Source: LMUY01 sp965199555
GTDB lineage: Bacteria > Pseudomonadota > Alphaproteobacteria > Acetobacterales > Acetobacteraceae
Reading direction: 5' to 3'
Length of the DNA stretch: 64,000 bases
Assembly (NCBI GenBank): GCA_965199555.1
Contig: CBDASJ010000024.1
Span: forward strand, 62,001 to 126,000
Under the pieces are notes generated by a model. It made no database searches. It saw only the letters and a program-made list of their open reading frames with translations, and was not told the DNA's origin. The position numbers and the translations under genes were made by a program. Shown one piece after another: positions 35,672-44,814 of the stretch. Each line of letters begins with the position of its first letter. The first letter of the stretch is position 1.

Positions 35672-36579
35672 TACGGTGCCTGGCCGGCCTCGCGGTGGCG
35701 GCCGGCCTGTTCGCCGGCCCGGCTGCGGCGGCCTGCCGCGTAGCGCCGCGCGCCACCGTGCCGATCGAGCGGGTGGGCGGCGTCATCCTGGTGTCGGTGG
35801 CGGTGAACGGCACGCCGGCGGCGTTCGTGCTTGATACCGGGGCGGAGCGCAGTGTGGTCGGCGTTGCGGCGGCCGACCGGTTGCGCATCGCCCGCGACGA
35901 GTGGGTCAGCACCGATATCCAGGGTGTCGGCGGGCGCGACCGCCGCCGGCTCGGCCGGCCGTCCTCGCTCAGCCTCGGCGGCCTGCTGTTGCGGCGGCAC
36001 ACGGTGGCGGCCGACAACTCCCTGGTCGTAGGCCCGATCCCGGACGCGATCGAGGGGCGGCCGATCGCCGGGCTGCTGGGGCAGGACTTCCTGTCGCCGT
36101 TCGATCTGGACCTGGACGACGCCGCACGGGTGCTGACGCTGTACGACGTGACCGGGTGCAGCGGGCGGTTCCTGCCTTGGCACGAATCGTATGCGGCTAT
36201 CTCCGCCTGGCGCCCGGTGCGCAACATCCTGGCGCTGCCGATGCGGGTCGGCGCCACGCCGCTGCAGGCGGAGCTGGACACGGGCGCGGCCAACACCGTG
36301 ATCACCTTACCCGGCATGCTGGCGCTGGGCCTTGCGCCGGGCGGTGGCGATACGGCACGCGGCTTCGGCGCAGGCAGCCTGGCCGCCCGATCGCAAAACT
36401 TTCCCGCGGTGCAGGTCGGTTCGCTGCCGGCCTTTGCGGGCGCCATGGTGGTCGCGCCGATCCACACCTTGCGCAGCATCGGCGTGCTGCTGGGGGCGGA
36501 TTGGGTGGCCGGGCGGCATGTTTGGGTGTCCTGGGCCACCAACCAGATCTTCGTCGCGACGCCCGGCGGGGGTTCCTAG
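35668..36579 (+). CDS. Secreted retropepsin-like aspartic protease with two DTGA motifs
   Basis: A 303-aa exported protein with a signal peptide (CLAGLAVAAGLFAGPAAAA). It carries two aspartic-protease active-site motifs, FVLDTGAERSVV (about residue 52) and AELDTGAANTVI (about 205), each followed by a hydrophobic-hydrophobic-Gly segment (LLGQDFL; LLGADWV). Bacterial relatives usually have one motif and dimerise, so here a tandem pair could form one active site as in pepsin. GTG at 35668 overlaps the lipB stop; an ATG at 35650 inside lipB is the alternative. Confidence 0.82.
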   Translation: MIRCLAGLAVAAGLFAGPAAAACRVAPRATVPIERVGGVILVSVAVNGTPAAFVLDTGAERSVVGVAAADRLRIARDEWVSTDIQGVGGRDRRRLGRPSSLSLGGLLLRRHTVAADNSLVVGPIPDAIEGRPIAGLLGQDFLSPFDLDLDDAARVLTLYDVTGCSGRFLPWHESYAAISAWRPVRNILALPMRVGATPLQAELDTGAANTVITLPGMLALGLAPGGGDTARGFGAGSLAARSQNFPAVQVGSLPAFAGAMVVAPIHTLRSIGVLLGADWVAGRHVWVSWATNQIFVATPGGGS

Positions 36580-37655
36580 CCGAGGATGCGGCACGCCTCA
36601 TCCCATAGCCGCCGCACGGCGTCACCGGCGGGCTCGGCCCGCGCCATGGCCGCGGACTGGCCGGCCCAGGCTTGCACGCGGTCCACCTGGCTTTCCGCCA
36701 GGCCTTGCGCCCGCATGCCGGTGGTCAGCCCGCGTTGCACCGGGTATGGCGCCGGCGCGGGCGCATCGGCGGCGGTGGCGGCCTGCACATAGGCGGTTCG
36801 CAGGCTGCGGCCGGCGCGGCCGCTGAACACCCGGCTCACCACCGTGTCCTCGGGTGCGGTGCCGGCCAGGGCGGCGGCCCAGGCCGGGTGGATGGCCGCC
36901 TCCGGGCAGCGCAGCAGGCCGGTGCCGACCTGCACGGCGCTGGCGCCCAGCACGAGCGCGGCCGCCACGCCGCGGCCGTCCGCGATGCCGCCCGTCGCCA
37001 CCACCGGCACGCGCACGGCGTCGACCACCGCCGGCAGCAAGGCGAACAAGCCCACCTGCCGCGCTTCCGCCGCGTCCGCGTCGAAGGCGCCGCGGTGGCC
37101 GCCGGCTTCGGCTCCCTGTGCCACGATGGCATCCGCGCCCGCCGCCTCCGCCGCGCGGGCTTCCGCCACGGTGGTCACGATGGCGAACCAGGCGATACCC
37201 CGCTGCTTCAACCGCGCCACGAACTCCGGCGGGTATAGCCCCATGATGGACGACACGATCGGCGGCCCGACCGCCAGCAGGGCTTCGCATTGCGCGGTGA
37301 AATCCGGCGGCGCCGAGTCGCCCGCGGTTGCCGGCACCGGCGGCCCCCAGCCGGCGAGGAAGCCGCGGACCCGTTCCTCCCGCGCCGGGTCGCGGAGCGG
37401 CGGCGGGTCCGGTACCCAAAGGTTGAGCTGGAAGGCACCGTTGCTGCCGCTGCGCATTGCGGCGGCCCAGGCGGCGATGTCCTCCGGCCGCAGCAGCAGC
37501 GCGCCGCATGACCCAAGCCCGCCGGCGTTCGCCACGGCGATCGACAAGGCCGGCGCCGGCACCCCGGCCATCGGCGCCAGCAGGATAGGCCGTTGCAGGC
37601 CAAACCGGGCACAAAAGGCGTCCACCCGGCCCAGGATCGTGGTGCGTTCGCTCAC
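36576..37655 (-). CDS. Nitronate monooxygenase family protein
   Basis: A 359-aa FMN-dependent TIM-barrel enzyme of the 2-nitropropane dioxygenase family. Recognised from PILLAPMAGVPAPALSIAVANAGGLGS, the catalytic-His loop DAIVAQGAEAGGHRG and the FMN-phosphate site VVATGGIADGRGVAAALVLGASAVQVGT. It oxidises alkyl nitronates such as propionate-3-nitronate. The GTG start at 37655 overlaps the TauE-like gene's stop (GTGA); its own 3' end overlaps the convergent protease gene by 4 bp. Confidence 0.9.
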   Translation of the reverse strand: MSERTTILGRVDAFCARFGLQRPILLAPMAGVPAPALSIAVANAGGLGSCGALLLRPEDIAAWAAAMRSGSNGAFQLNLWVPDPPPLRDPAREERVRGFLAGWGPPVPATAGDSAPPDFTAQCEALLAVGPPIVSSIMGLYPPEFVARLKQRGIAWFAIVTTVAEARAAEAAGADAIVAQGAEAGGHRGAFDADAAEARQVGLFALLPAVVDAVRVPVVATGGIADGRGVAAALVLGASAVQVGTGLLRCPEAAIHPAWAAALAGTAPEDTVVSRVFSGRAGRSLRTAYVQAATAADAPAPAPYPVQRGLTTGMRAQGLAESQVDRVQAWAGQSAAMARAEPAGDAVRRLWDEACRILG

Positions 37656-38419
37656 TGATACCCTCGGATGAAGAACAACACCGTCATCGCCGCCGCAAGG
37701 GTGACGGTGGCCCGCCGCACCAGCGTCGAGGGCAGGCGCCGGCCGGCATGGGCGCCGCCATAGCCACCCAACATGCCGCCGGCTACGACGGCCGCCACTT
37801 CCGGCCAGCGAACGATGCCGGCCCCTATGAAGCACAGCACGGCGACCGAGTTGGCTGCCGTGACCAGCAGGGTGCGGGGCGGGTTCAGCGCCTTCAGGTC
37901 AGCCCCGTCCAGCAGGCTCCATGCCGCCATCATCATCAAGCCCACCGCGCCGCCGAAATACCCGCCATACAGCCCGAGCGCGAACTGGATGGCCAGCACC
38001 GTCGGCAAGCCGGTGCGGAACCGCGTCCGCACCGCCGGCCCCAGCCGCGGACCGGCCGCCAGCACCAGCGTCGCCACCAGCAGCAGCCAAGGCAGCAGGC
38101 GGTCGAAGGCGGCGTTCGGCGTGGCCAGCAACAGGACCGCCCCCACCAGCCCGCCTGCCACGGTGGCCAGCAAGGTCGGGCGCAGCGGGACGCCGCACAC
38201 GGCGCCGATGCCGCGCCTGTAGACCCAGGCGCTGGCGATGCCCGCCGGGTACAGCGCCACCGTGCTCGACGCATTCGCCGCGACGGAGGGCACGCCGGCG
38301 GCGATCAGCGCCGGCAGGGTGACGAACGACCCGCCGCCCGCCAGCGCGTTCATCCCGCCGGCCAGCAGGCCGGCCCCCAGCAGCATCAGCACGTGGTCCA
38401 TGGCACCGACTTGCTCCAT
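37652..38419 (-). CDS. TauE/SafE-family membrane exporter
   Basis: A 255-aa polytopic inner-membrane protein with about eight spans arranged as two related halves. The family-typical AGGMNALAGGGSFVTLPAL in the first half and LGLYGGYFGGAVGLMMM in the second are seen. Relatives export sulfite, sulfoacetate or other small organic anions. Coupling to a nitronate monooxygenase may mean export of a toxic oxidation product, but this is inference from the GTGA overlap only. Confidence 0.88.
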   Translation of the reverse strand: MEQVGAMDHVLMLLGAGLLAGGMNALAGGGSFVTLPALIAAGVPSVAANASSTVALYPAGIASAWVYRRGIGAVCGVPLRPTLLATVAGGLVGAVLLLATPNAAFDRLLPWLLLVATLVLAAGPRLGPAVRTRFRTGLPTVLAIQFALGLYGGYFGGAVGLMMMAAWSLLDGADLKALNPPRTLLVTAANSVAVLCFIGAGIVRWPEVAAVVAGGMLGGYGGAHAGRRLPSTLVRRATVTLAAAMTVLFFIRGYQ

Positions 38420-38459
38420 GCCGTTGCCGCGGGCAATGCGGCTTGGTTCCGATCCGCCG

Positions 38460-39059
38460 TCAATGCTGCAGCATGGGATAAAGCGACAGCACCAGCAGCA
38501 GCGCCATCGTCACGTTGAACGCCCGGATGCGGCCGGGATGGCTCAGCCATTGCCGCAGCGCGGCGCCGCAGCCTGCCCACAAGCAGACGCTCGGCGCGTT
38601 CACCAGGATCAGCAGGGCGGCAATGCTTGCCACGCCCAGCAGGAAGCCGTCGCGCGGCGCATAGGTCGTGACCGCCCCCACCACCATCACCCACGCCTTC
38701 GGGTTGACCCATTGGAACAGCGCCGCCTGCCAGAAGCGCAAGGGCCGCGCCTGCCTGTCGCCGAGCTGGATCGGGCCGGCGCGGGCGATCTTCCAGGCCA
38801 GCCACAGCAGGTAGGCCGCACCGACGTAGCGTAGGATGGCGTAGAGCGCCGGCACGGCGGCGAAGAGCTGGCCCAGCCCCAGCCCGACCAGCAGCAGCAT
38901 CGCCGAGCAACCCAGGCTGATGCCGAGGATGTGGGGGATCGTGCGGACGAAGCCGTAATTGACGCCGGACGCCAGCAGCATGGTGTTGTTCGGCCCCGGC
39001 GTGACGGAGGTCACGAAGGCGAACCCGGCGAAGGCCACCAGCATGTCCGCGGTGATCAT
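38460..39059 (-). CDS. LysE/RhtB-family amino-acid exporter
   Basis: A 199-aa membrane protein with six spans. N-terminal FVTSVTPGPNNTMLLASGVNYGF is the LysE/RhtB hallmark; YLLWLAWKIARAG and WQAALFQWVNPKAWVM follow. It likely exports homoserine/threonine-type amino acids or similar metabolites. I start at ATG 39059; the open frame upstream would add 94 residues with no export-family similarity and read across the divergent promoter of the small secreted protein gene. Confidence 0.88.
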   Translation of the reverse strand: MITADMLVAFAGFAFVTSVTPGPNNTMLLASGVNYGFVRTIPHILGISLGCSAMLLLVGLGLGQLFAAVPALYAILRYVGAAYLLWLAWKIARAGPIQLGDRQARPLRFWQAALFQWVNPKAWVMVVGAVTTYAPRDGFLLGVASIAALLILVNAPSVCLWAGCGAALRQWLSHPGRIRAFNVTMALLLVLSLYPMLQH

Positions 39060-39182
39060 CCGGCGCCCAAATTGCTGTTGTTCCGCATGAAAATTGATAC
39101 CAGCGGCCAATGCGGCACTCAACACCTGCATCCCGGCGGCCGGGCAGGCGTTTGCGACGGGAGGACATGGAAGGGGGATTGG

Positions 39183-39473
39183 ATGAAGCTCGGAATTATC
39201 CTGGCTGGTGCGCTTATCCTGGGCATGCCGTTGACGGCGGCGGCGGCGAATGCGGACCACCCATACCAGAACATCAACCGCAGCAATGACGCGGGCAACA
39301 ACACAGGCGACTACCAGGTTGACCGACTCAACCAGGCCCAATTGAACTCGAACGGCGTGCCGGCCTGGTCATACCCGCATGCCGACTACGGCTACGCACC
39401 GCCGGCTTACTACCGTCCGATGCCGGGCTATGTCCGGGTGCCGCGCCCGTATTACTACGGCTACGGCTACTGA
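39183..39473 (+). CDS. Small secreted Tyr/Pro-rich protein
   Basis: A 96-aa protein of unknown function. A signal peptide (LGIILAGALILGMPLTAAAA, cleavage about residue 23) is followed by an Asn/Asp-rich stretch (HPYQNINRSNDAGNNTGDYQ) and a Tyr/Pro-rich tail ending YYYGYGY. The start at 39183 has AAGGGGG five bases upstream. It may be a surface or matrix protein open to tyrosine cross-linking; nothing in the sequence proves this. It stands alone between convergent/divergent neighbours. Confidence 0.72.
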   Translation: MKLGIILAGALILGMPLTAAAANADHPYQNINRSNDAGNNTGDYQVDRLNQAQLNSNGVPAWSYPHADYGYAPPAYYRPMPGYVRVPRPYYYGYGY

Positions 39474-39483
39474 GCCCGACACC

Positions 39484-40713
39484 TTAGGCGGCGAGGGCGG
39501 TCTCTGGTCCGCCCCTCTCCGCATGACGGTGGAGCATGGATCCGAAGGCCGCGAACACGCGGCGCATCTGCGGCGGCTTGTAGGGAAAGAGGTCGGGCGG
39601 GTCCATGAGGTGGACGATCGCTTCGGCATCCGCCTCGAACACCAGCAGCCGGCCGTCGCGCGTCTCGCCGCAATCCAGGGTGAAATAGTCCAGCCCTATC
39701 CGGTCGCACAGGGTGTCCAGCGCCGTGCGATGCCGGGAAGCGAACCCGGTGTCGAAAGTCGCCATAGCCCGGGCCTCGTCCAACCGCTTGTCGTCGCTGC
39801 CGGTCATGCCGGCGTTCAGGTAGTGGATCATCCAGTTCGCCGACACGCCCATGTGGCACAGGAACGGCGCACGATCGACGAAGGCGATGCGGTACTTGCG
39901 GAACAGCCGGTCCGCGCTGCGGTAGTCTTCGAAGCGCGTGACGTAATACGCCGGCAGGGCGACCTGCTGCACGTAGTCCCGGATCGCGGCGGCATCGTCC
40001 GCCTTCACCAGGCCCGCCCCGGCATGCGAACCGACCGGGCGGATCAGCACCGGAAAGGGCATGCCGAGATCGCCCAGCACCTGCTCGCGCGACAGTATCC
40101 TGCAGGATGGGCTGCAAATCCCCGGTGCGTCCGCCAGGCTGGCGGCCAACTCCGCGCGGGCGAGGCGGCTGACCAGCACCGGGTCGTTCAGCACGGGCCG
40201 CGGCCAATGGCGGAACAGGCTGGCGCGCCGGGCCAGGGCCGCCGGCGCCGCGTTGTCCCCGCCGCCGATATACGCCACGTCGTGCGCCGGAACGGCTGAC
40301 GGCAGCGCGCGCCCCGGCAGCAGATACAGCAGGTCCAGCCGCACGTTCAGCGATCGCGTGATGAAGTCCAGCGGCGTGTTGGTCATCAGGTCGCCCGGCT
40401 CCATCAGCGCGAGCAGCCGGATCGGGTCGGGTCCGGTGGGGGAATAGCGCCCGGCGACCCGAAACAGTTGGCAAGTGGACAGCGCTTCGGCCTGGGCCGC
40501 GAGCGCCTGCTGCGGCTGGAAGGCCAATTGGAGCACGGTGGAGCGGTCGAGCAGGCGGGCGGCGGCTTCGCCCGGTGTGCTGGCGGGCCGATCGACGAAG
40601 CCTAGCAATCGCTCCGCCGTTTCGCCGGCAAAGGCGCGATGGGTTAGTTCGGCCGTGCCATGGATCGTGGGGGGAACCACGTCTGGCAACATGTCCGGCA
40701 TCGGCTCGACCAC
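39484..40713 (-). CDS. ATP-grasp-like protein with helical N-terminal region
   Basis: A 409-aa cytoplasmic protein. Residues about 1-95 are helical and may be TPR-like; the rest resembles an ATP-grasp fold: FPVLIRPVGSHAGAGLVKADD matches the nucleotide-clamping strand-loop, and IGLDYFTLDCGETRDGRLLVFEADAE the metal-binding end. A short DPPDLFPYKPPQMRR closes the domain. RimK-type ligases are the nearest analogue, but the substrate is unknown. The GTG at 40713 is chosen because GGGAG lies eight bases before it; ATGs at 40701 and 40692 are alternatives. Confidence 0.7.
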   Translation of the reverse strand: MVEPMPDMLPDVVPPTIHGTAELTHRAFAGETAERLLGFVDRPASTPGEAAARLLDRSTVLQLAFQPQQALAAQAEALSTCQLFRVAGRYSPTGPDPIRLLALMEPGDLMTNTPLDFITRSLNVRLDLLYLLPGRALPSAVPAHDVAYIGGGDNAAPAALARRASLFRHWPRPVLNDPVLVSRLARAELAASLADAPGICSPSCRILSREQVLGDLGMPFPVLIRPVGSHAGAGLVKADDAAAIRDYVQQVALPAYYVTRFEDYRSADRLFRKYRIAFVDRAPFLCHMGVSANWMIHYLNAGMTGSDDKRLDEARAMATFDTGFASRHRTALDTLCDRIGLDYFTLDCGETRDGRLLVFEADAEAIVHLMDPPDLFPYKPPQMRRVFAAFGSMLHRHAERGGPETALAA

Positions 40714-40784
40714 CGCGCGCTCCCATTCCTGGTTGCGGCGAGCCTGGCAGGGATTGCTTACGGAAGGCTGAATCGGCGCTCCCG

Positions 40785-41540
40785 CTAAAGCGTGATGCCG
40801 CCATCCACGTGGAGCATCTGCCCGGTGATGTAGGCGGCGTCCGGCTGCAACAGGAACGCGATGGCCGCTGCAACCTCCTCCGGCCGGCCATAACGGCCGA
40901 TCGGCACCATGGCCGCCACGCGGGCCCGGGCGGCATCGTCCAGGGCGGAATGCTGTCCGGCATCCTTGGCGATGAAGCCGGGCACGATGCAGTTCACCGT
41001 GATGCCGTCCGGCGCCAACTGCATCGCCAAGGAGCGGACCAGCCCGGCCAACGCCGCCTTGCTGGCGCTGGTGGCGGGGAACAGCATGTCGGCGCCGAAC
41101 CGCACGCTGTGCGCCAGAAAGGAGCCGGCGGCGACGATGCGGGCCGACGGGCTTTGCCGCAGCAGCGGCAGCGCGGCGGTGACGAGGTGGAAGAAGGCGG
41201 TGACGTTGGCGTTCAGGCTGGCGTCGAAGCCGGCGGCGTCCAACGTGCCGACCGGACGCCGATCGGCGAAGCCGGCCAGGTGGACGACGCTGTCGATCTG
41301 GCCCCAGGCGGTTGCGGCGGCCGCCACCACCTGCGCCGCCCGCGCCGGGTCGGCAAAAGCCTCCACCGAGACGACGGCCTCGGCACCCGCGTCACGCAGT
41401 TGTTGGGCCACCGCCTCCGCCTTGTCGCGGCGATGGCCGGTGTGGACCAGCAGCCGGGCACCCGGCGCGGCCAAACGGCGGCACAAGGCGGCCCCGATGC
41501 CGGAACCGCCGCCGGTGACCAGGGTGACGCGGTTCGTCAC
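40785..41540 (-). CDS. Short-chain dehydrogenase/reductase-like protein lacking the catalytic Tyr
   Basis: A 251-aa Rossmann-fold protein. The NAD(P) site TGGGSGIGAALCRRL, the VNCIVPGFI and YITGQMLHVDGG segments are typical of SDRs. In the active site, however, Tyr-x-x-x-Lys reads Thr-Ser-Ala-Ser-Lys (ATSASKAAL), and NNAG reads HLAG. It may be a non-catalytic or altered SDR. The GTG at 41540 begins just before the nucleotide motif; a very long upstream open frame here is antisense-like noise over the permease gene. Confidence 0.82.
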   Translation of the reverse strand: MTNRVTLVTGGGSGIGAALCRRLAAPGARLLVHTGHRRDKAEAVAQQLRDAGAEAVVSVEAFADPARAAQVVAAAATAWGQIDSVVHLAGFADRRPVGTLDAAGFDASLNANVTAFFHLVTAALPLLRQSPSARIVAAGSFLAHSVRFGADMLFPATSASKAALAGLVRSLAMQLAPDGITVNCIVPGFIAKDAGQHSALDDAARARVAAMVPIGRYGRPEEVAAAIAFLLQPDAAYITGQMLHVDGGITL

Positions 41541-41602
41541 CGCCAGACGGACACGAGCGTCGACACGGCGGCGTCGGCAGGGATGTCGTGCAAGGGTCCC
41601 AC

Positions 41603-44116
41603 CTACTCGTTGCGCAGAAACGGCGCCGGGCGGATGCGCAGCGCCGCGGCGGTGCCGGCATAGCCGAAGCCCAGCATCAACACGATGCAGCCGCCGATCG
41701 TCAGCGCCAGGATGCCCGGCAGGAACGACCACGGCGCGTGCAGGAGGAAGTGCACCACACCCCAACTCGCCAGGGTGCCGATGCCCGCGGCGATCACCCC
41801 GGCGGTCGCGCCGATGGCGCCGAACTCCATCAGCCAGGCCGTGCGGATTTGCCCCCGTGTCGCGCCGAGCGTCTTCAGCACCACCGCCTCCGCCACCCGC
41901 CGCCGCTGCCCGGCCGCCACCGCGCCGGCCAGCACCAGCGCGCCGGAGGCCAGGGTGACGGAGCCGGTGGCCGCCAGCGCGGTGGCCAGCTTGCCCACCA
42001 GATCCGCCACGGATTGCAGGATGTCCGCCACCCGGATGCCGGTGACGTTCGGCAGCGCATCGCTGACCGCCCGGAGCAGCGGCGCGTCCTCCGCCGCGGG
42101 CTCCCGCACGGTGGCGATGTGCATGTGCGGCGCGTGCTCCAGCAGGCCGGGCGAGGCCACCAGGACGAAGTTGATCGCCAGTTGCCGCCATTGGATGGCG
42201 CGCAAATTGGCGACCGTCAGGTCCAGGTCGCGGCCGAGCACGTTCACCCGCATGGTGTCGCCGACGCCCACGCCCCAGCCGGCCGCCACCTGCGCGTCCA
42301 GCGACACCAGCGGCGGCCCGGCATAGTCGGCCGGCCACCACTTCCCGGCAACCATGACGGAGCCGCGCGGCACCGCCGCCGAGTAGGTCAGTCCGCGGTC
42401 GCCGCGCAGCGCCCACTCGCTGCCGGGGGCGACGTGCACCTGGTCCACCGGCACGCCCTTCAGCGACACGATGCGGGCGCGCATGCTGGGCACCTGGTGC
42501 AGATCGGCAGTGCCGGGGATGCCGTGGACGATCTGCTCGAACTTGGCCAGTTGCTCGTTCTGGATGTCGATGAAGAAGAAGGAGGGGGCGGCTTCCGGCA
42601 GGTCGCCCAGGATCTGCTGGCGGATGTTGCCCTGGATCAGCGCCACCGTGGCCAGCGTCGCCAACCCGAGCCCCAGCGCCACCAGCAACAACGGCGCGGC
42701 GCTGCCCGGGCGATGCAGGTTGGCCACCCCCAGCCGCAGCGACACCGACCGGCGCGGCCGCACCCGCCGGGCCACCGCCATCAGAACGGCGCCGCCGCCG
42801 CGGAACAGCAGCAGGGTGGCGGCGGCGCTGCCGCAGAACCACACGGCGAACCAGCGATCCGCGGCGGTGCCGACGACGATCGCGACCAGCAACGCGACCA
42901 GCAGCCCGTTGAACAGCCACACCGGCGCCGGCACGCCGCGCCCGGTGGGCATCAGCGCGTCGCGGAACAACGCCGCGCCGGGGATTTGCGCCGCCCGCGC
43001 CAGCGGCCACAGCGCGAACGCCCCTGCCGTCAGCACTCCATACAGCGCCGCCAGCGCCAGCGGCCCGGGATAAACGCCCACGGAGGCCGGCACCGGCAGC
43101 AGGTCGCCGAACAGCAGCAGCCCCCCCGCCGGGATCGCCGCCCCGGCCACCACGCCGATCAGCACCCCGGCCAGGCACAGCAACCCCACTTGCAGGAGGA
43201 ACACCAGCAGGATCAGCCGGCCGGGCGCGCCCAGGCAGCGCAGCGTCGCGACCGTGCGCGCCCGTGCCTCCATCCAGGCGCGCACCCCCGTCGCCACGCC
43301 GATGCCGCCCACCAGCAAGGAGCAAAGGCCGACCAGGGTCAGAAACAGGCTGGTCTGGTCCACCGCACGGCTGACGCCGGGCGCCGCCTGCGCGGTGTCG
43401 CGGATGCGCCAGCCGGCCCCCGGAAAGGCCTGGCGGATCGCGTCCGTGATGGCGGTCGCGCTGGCGCCGGCGGGCAGCAGGACGCGCCAATCGTAGCTCA
43501 GCAGCGACCCGGTCTGCACCAGGCCGGTGGCGGGCAGGGCGGTGTCGCGGATCAGCACCGGCGGCCCCAGGATCGCTAGCCCGTTGGCGTGGTCCGGCTC
43601 CGCGGTTAGCGCGGCGCGCAAGGTGAAGGACGCCTGGCCGATCCGCACGGTGTCGCCCGCGTGCAGGTGCAGTCGCTCCAGCACCAGCGGGTCCGCCGCG
43701 ACGCCGTTGTCCAGCGCCGCGGCCAGCGGCAACGCCGGGTCGAGCACCACGTCGCCCACCAACGGGTAGGCGGCGTCCACCGCCTTCAACTCGATGAGCT
43801 GCCGGTCCCCGGACGGGGCGGCCAGCAGCGAGCGCATGGTGACGATGGCGGAGATGCGGGCGCCGCGGGCTTGCAGCCAACCGCGCAGCGCGTCCGGCAA
43901 AGGCTGCGCGCCGCCGTCGATCGACAGGTCGCCGCCCAGCAGCGCGCGGCCGTTCTCCGCCAGGCCCTGGTCCACCGCGGCGCGCAGGCTGCCCACCGCG
44001 GCGATGGCGGCCACGCCCAGCGCCAGGCAGGCCAGCACCACGCGGATGCCGCGCAACCCGCCGCGTAGGTCGCGCAGCGCCAGCCGCCAGGCGAGCCGAA
44101 AAGGCGCTCCGTTCAT
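41603..44116 (-). CDS. ybbP: YbbP-type large FtsX-like ABC permease
   Basis: An 837-aa inner-membrane protein with the MacB/FtsX layout repeated twice. An N-terminal span near residue 25 is followed by a large periplasmic domain, three spans around 265-365, further spans about 415-450, a second periplasmic domain (about 500-690) and three final spans. EARARTVATLRCLGAPGR and VAEAVVLKTLGATRGQI are the two FtsX coupling segments. The YbbA/YbbP/TesA set is conserved in proteobacteria, with a proposed role at the envelope. It overlaps its ATPase gene by 4 bp. Confidence 0.9.
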   Translation of the reverse strand: MNGAPFRLAWRLALRDLRGGLRGIRVVLACLALGVAAIAAVGSLRAAVDQGLAENGRALLGGDLSIDGGAQPLPDALRGWLQARGARISAIVTMRSLLAAPSGDRQLIELKAVDAAYPLVGDVVLDPALPLAAALDNGVAADPLVLERLHLHAGDTVRIGQASFTLRAALTAEPDHANGLAILGPPVLIRDTALPATGLVQTGSLLSYDWRVLLPAGASATAITDAIRQAFPGAGWRIRDTAQAAPGVSRAVDQTSLFLTLVGLCSLLVGGIGVATGVRAWMEARARTVATLRCLGAPGRLILLVFLLQVGLLCLAGVLIGVVAGAAIPAGGLLLFGDLLPVPASVGVYPGPLALAALYGVLTAGAFALWPLARAAQIPGAALFRDALMPTGRGVPAPVWLFNGLLVALLVAIVVGTAADRWFAVWFCGSAAATLLLFRGGGAVLMAVARRVRPRRSVSLRLGVANLHRPGSAAPLLLVALGLGLATLATVALIQGNIRQQILGDLPEAAPSFFFIDIQNEQLAKFEQIVHGIPGTADLHQVPSMRARIVSLKGVPVDQVHVAPGSEWALRGDRGLTYSAAVPRGSVMVAGKWWPADYAGPPLVSLDAQVAAGWGVGVGDTMRVNVLGRDLDLTVANLRAIQWRQLAINFVLVASPGLLEHAPHMHIATVREPAAEDAPLLRAVSDALPNVTGIRVADILQSVADLVGKLATALAATGSVTLASGALVLAGAVAAGQRRRVAEAVVLKTLGATRGQIRTAWLMEFGAIGATAGVIAAGIGTLASWGVVHFLLHAPWSFLPGILALTIGGCIVLMLGFGYAGTAAALRIRPAPFLRNE

Positions 44117-44814
44117 GCGGGCACCGCGACCCGGCCGTCGGCGATCCGCACCTGGCGGTCACAGCGCGCGGCCAGCGACGCGTCATGGGTGATCAGCAGC
44201 AGGGTGGTGCCGTGCTCCGCCTGCATGCCGAACAGCAGGTCCATCACGCTGCGCCCGGTGGCGGCGTCCAGGTTGCCGGTCGGCTCGTCCGCCAGCAGCA
44301 GGCGCGGCGCCGGGGCAAAGGCGCGGGCCAGCGCCACGCGCTGCTGCTCGCCGCCGGAAAGCTGGCCCGGCAGGTGGGTCAGCCGGTGCCCGAGCCCCAC
44401 CGCGCGCAGGCTGGCGGCGGCCCGCGCCCCGGCGTCCGCGCGTCCGGCCAGTTCGAGCGGGATCGACACGTTCTCCAGCGCGGTCATGGTCGGGATCAGG
44501 TGGAAGGCCTGGAACACGATCCCCACCGTGTCGCGGCGGAACCGGGCCAACGCGTCCTCGCCGAGCGCCGTCAGGTCGTGCCCGGCCACCGCCACGCTGC
44601 CGCCGGTCGCCCGCTCCAGCCCCGCCAGCACCATCAGCAGGCTGGTCTTGCCCGAGCCGGACGGGCCGACGATGCCCACCGCCTCCCCGGCCGCGACGTC
44701 CAGGTCGATGCCGGCCAGGATGTTGACCGGCCCCGCCGCCGCAGGCACGGTCAGACGGAGGCCCTGCACCCGGACGAGGGGGGCGGCGGCGGCGGGAGGC
44801 GGGATGGTGTCCAT
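44113..44814 (-). CDS. ybbA: YbbA-type ABC ATPase (LolD/MacB class)
   Basis: A 233-aa ATPase. Walker A GPSGSGKTS (50-58), Q-loop VFQAFHLIPTMTALENV, signature LSGGEQQR and Walker B LLLADEPTGNLD are present. It powers the YbbP-like permease. The ATG at 44814 overlaps, on the opposite strand, the ATG of tesA inside CCATGG (44811-44816), so the two divergent genes share their start region and their promoters must lie inside each other's coding sequence. Confidence 0.92.
   Translation of the reverse strand: MDTIPPPAAAAPLVRVQGLRLTVPAAAGPVNILAGIDLDVAAGEAVGIVGPSGSGKTSLLMVLAGLERATGGSVAVAGHDLTALGEDALARFRRDTVGIVFQAFHLIPTMTALENVSIPLELAGRADAGARAAASLRAVGLGHRLTHLPGQLSGGEQQRVALARAFAPAPRLLLADEPTGNLDAATGRSVMDLLFGMQAEHGTTLLLITHDASLAARCDRQVRIADGRVAVPA

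Noticed and set aside
40785..44186. A 1133-aa minus-strand frame
   Set aside because: The first 880 or so residues are low-complexity Arg/Ala/Gly text antisense-phase to the YbbP permease; only the end is the SDR-like protein.
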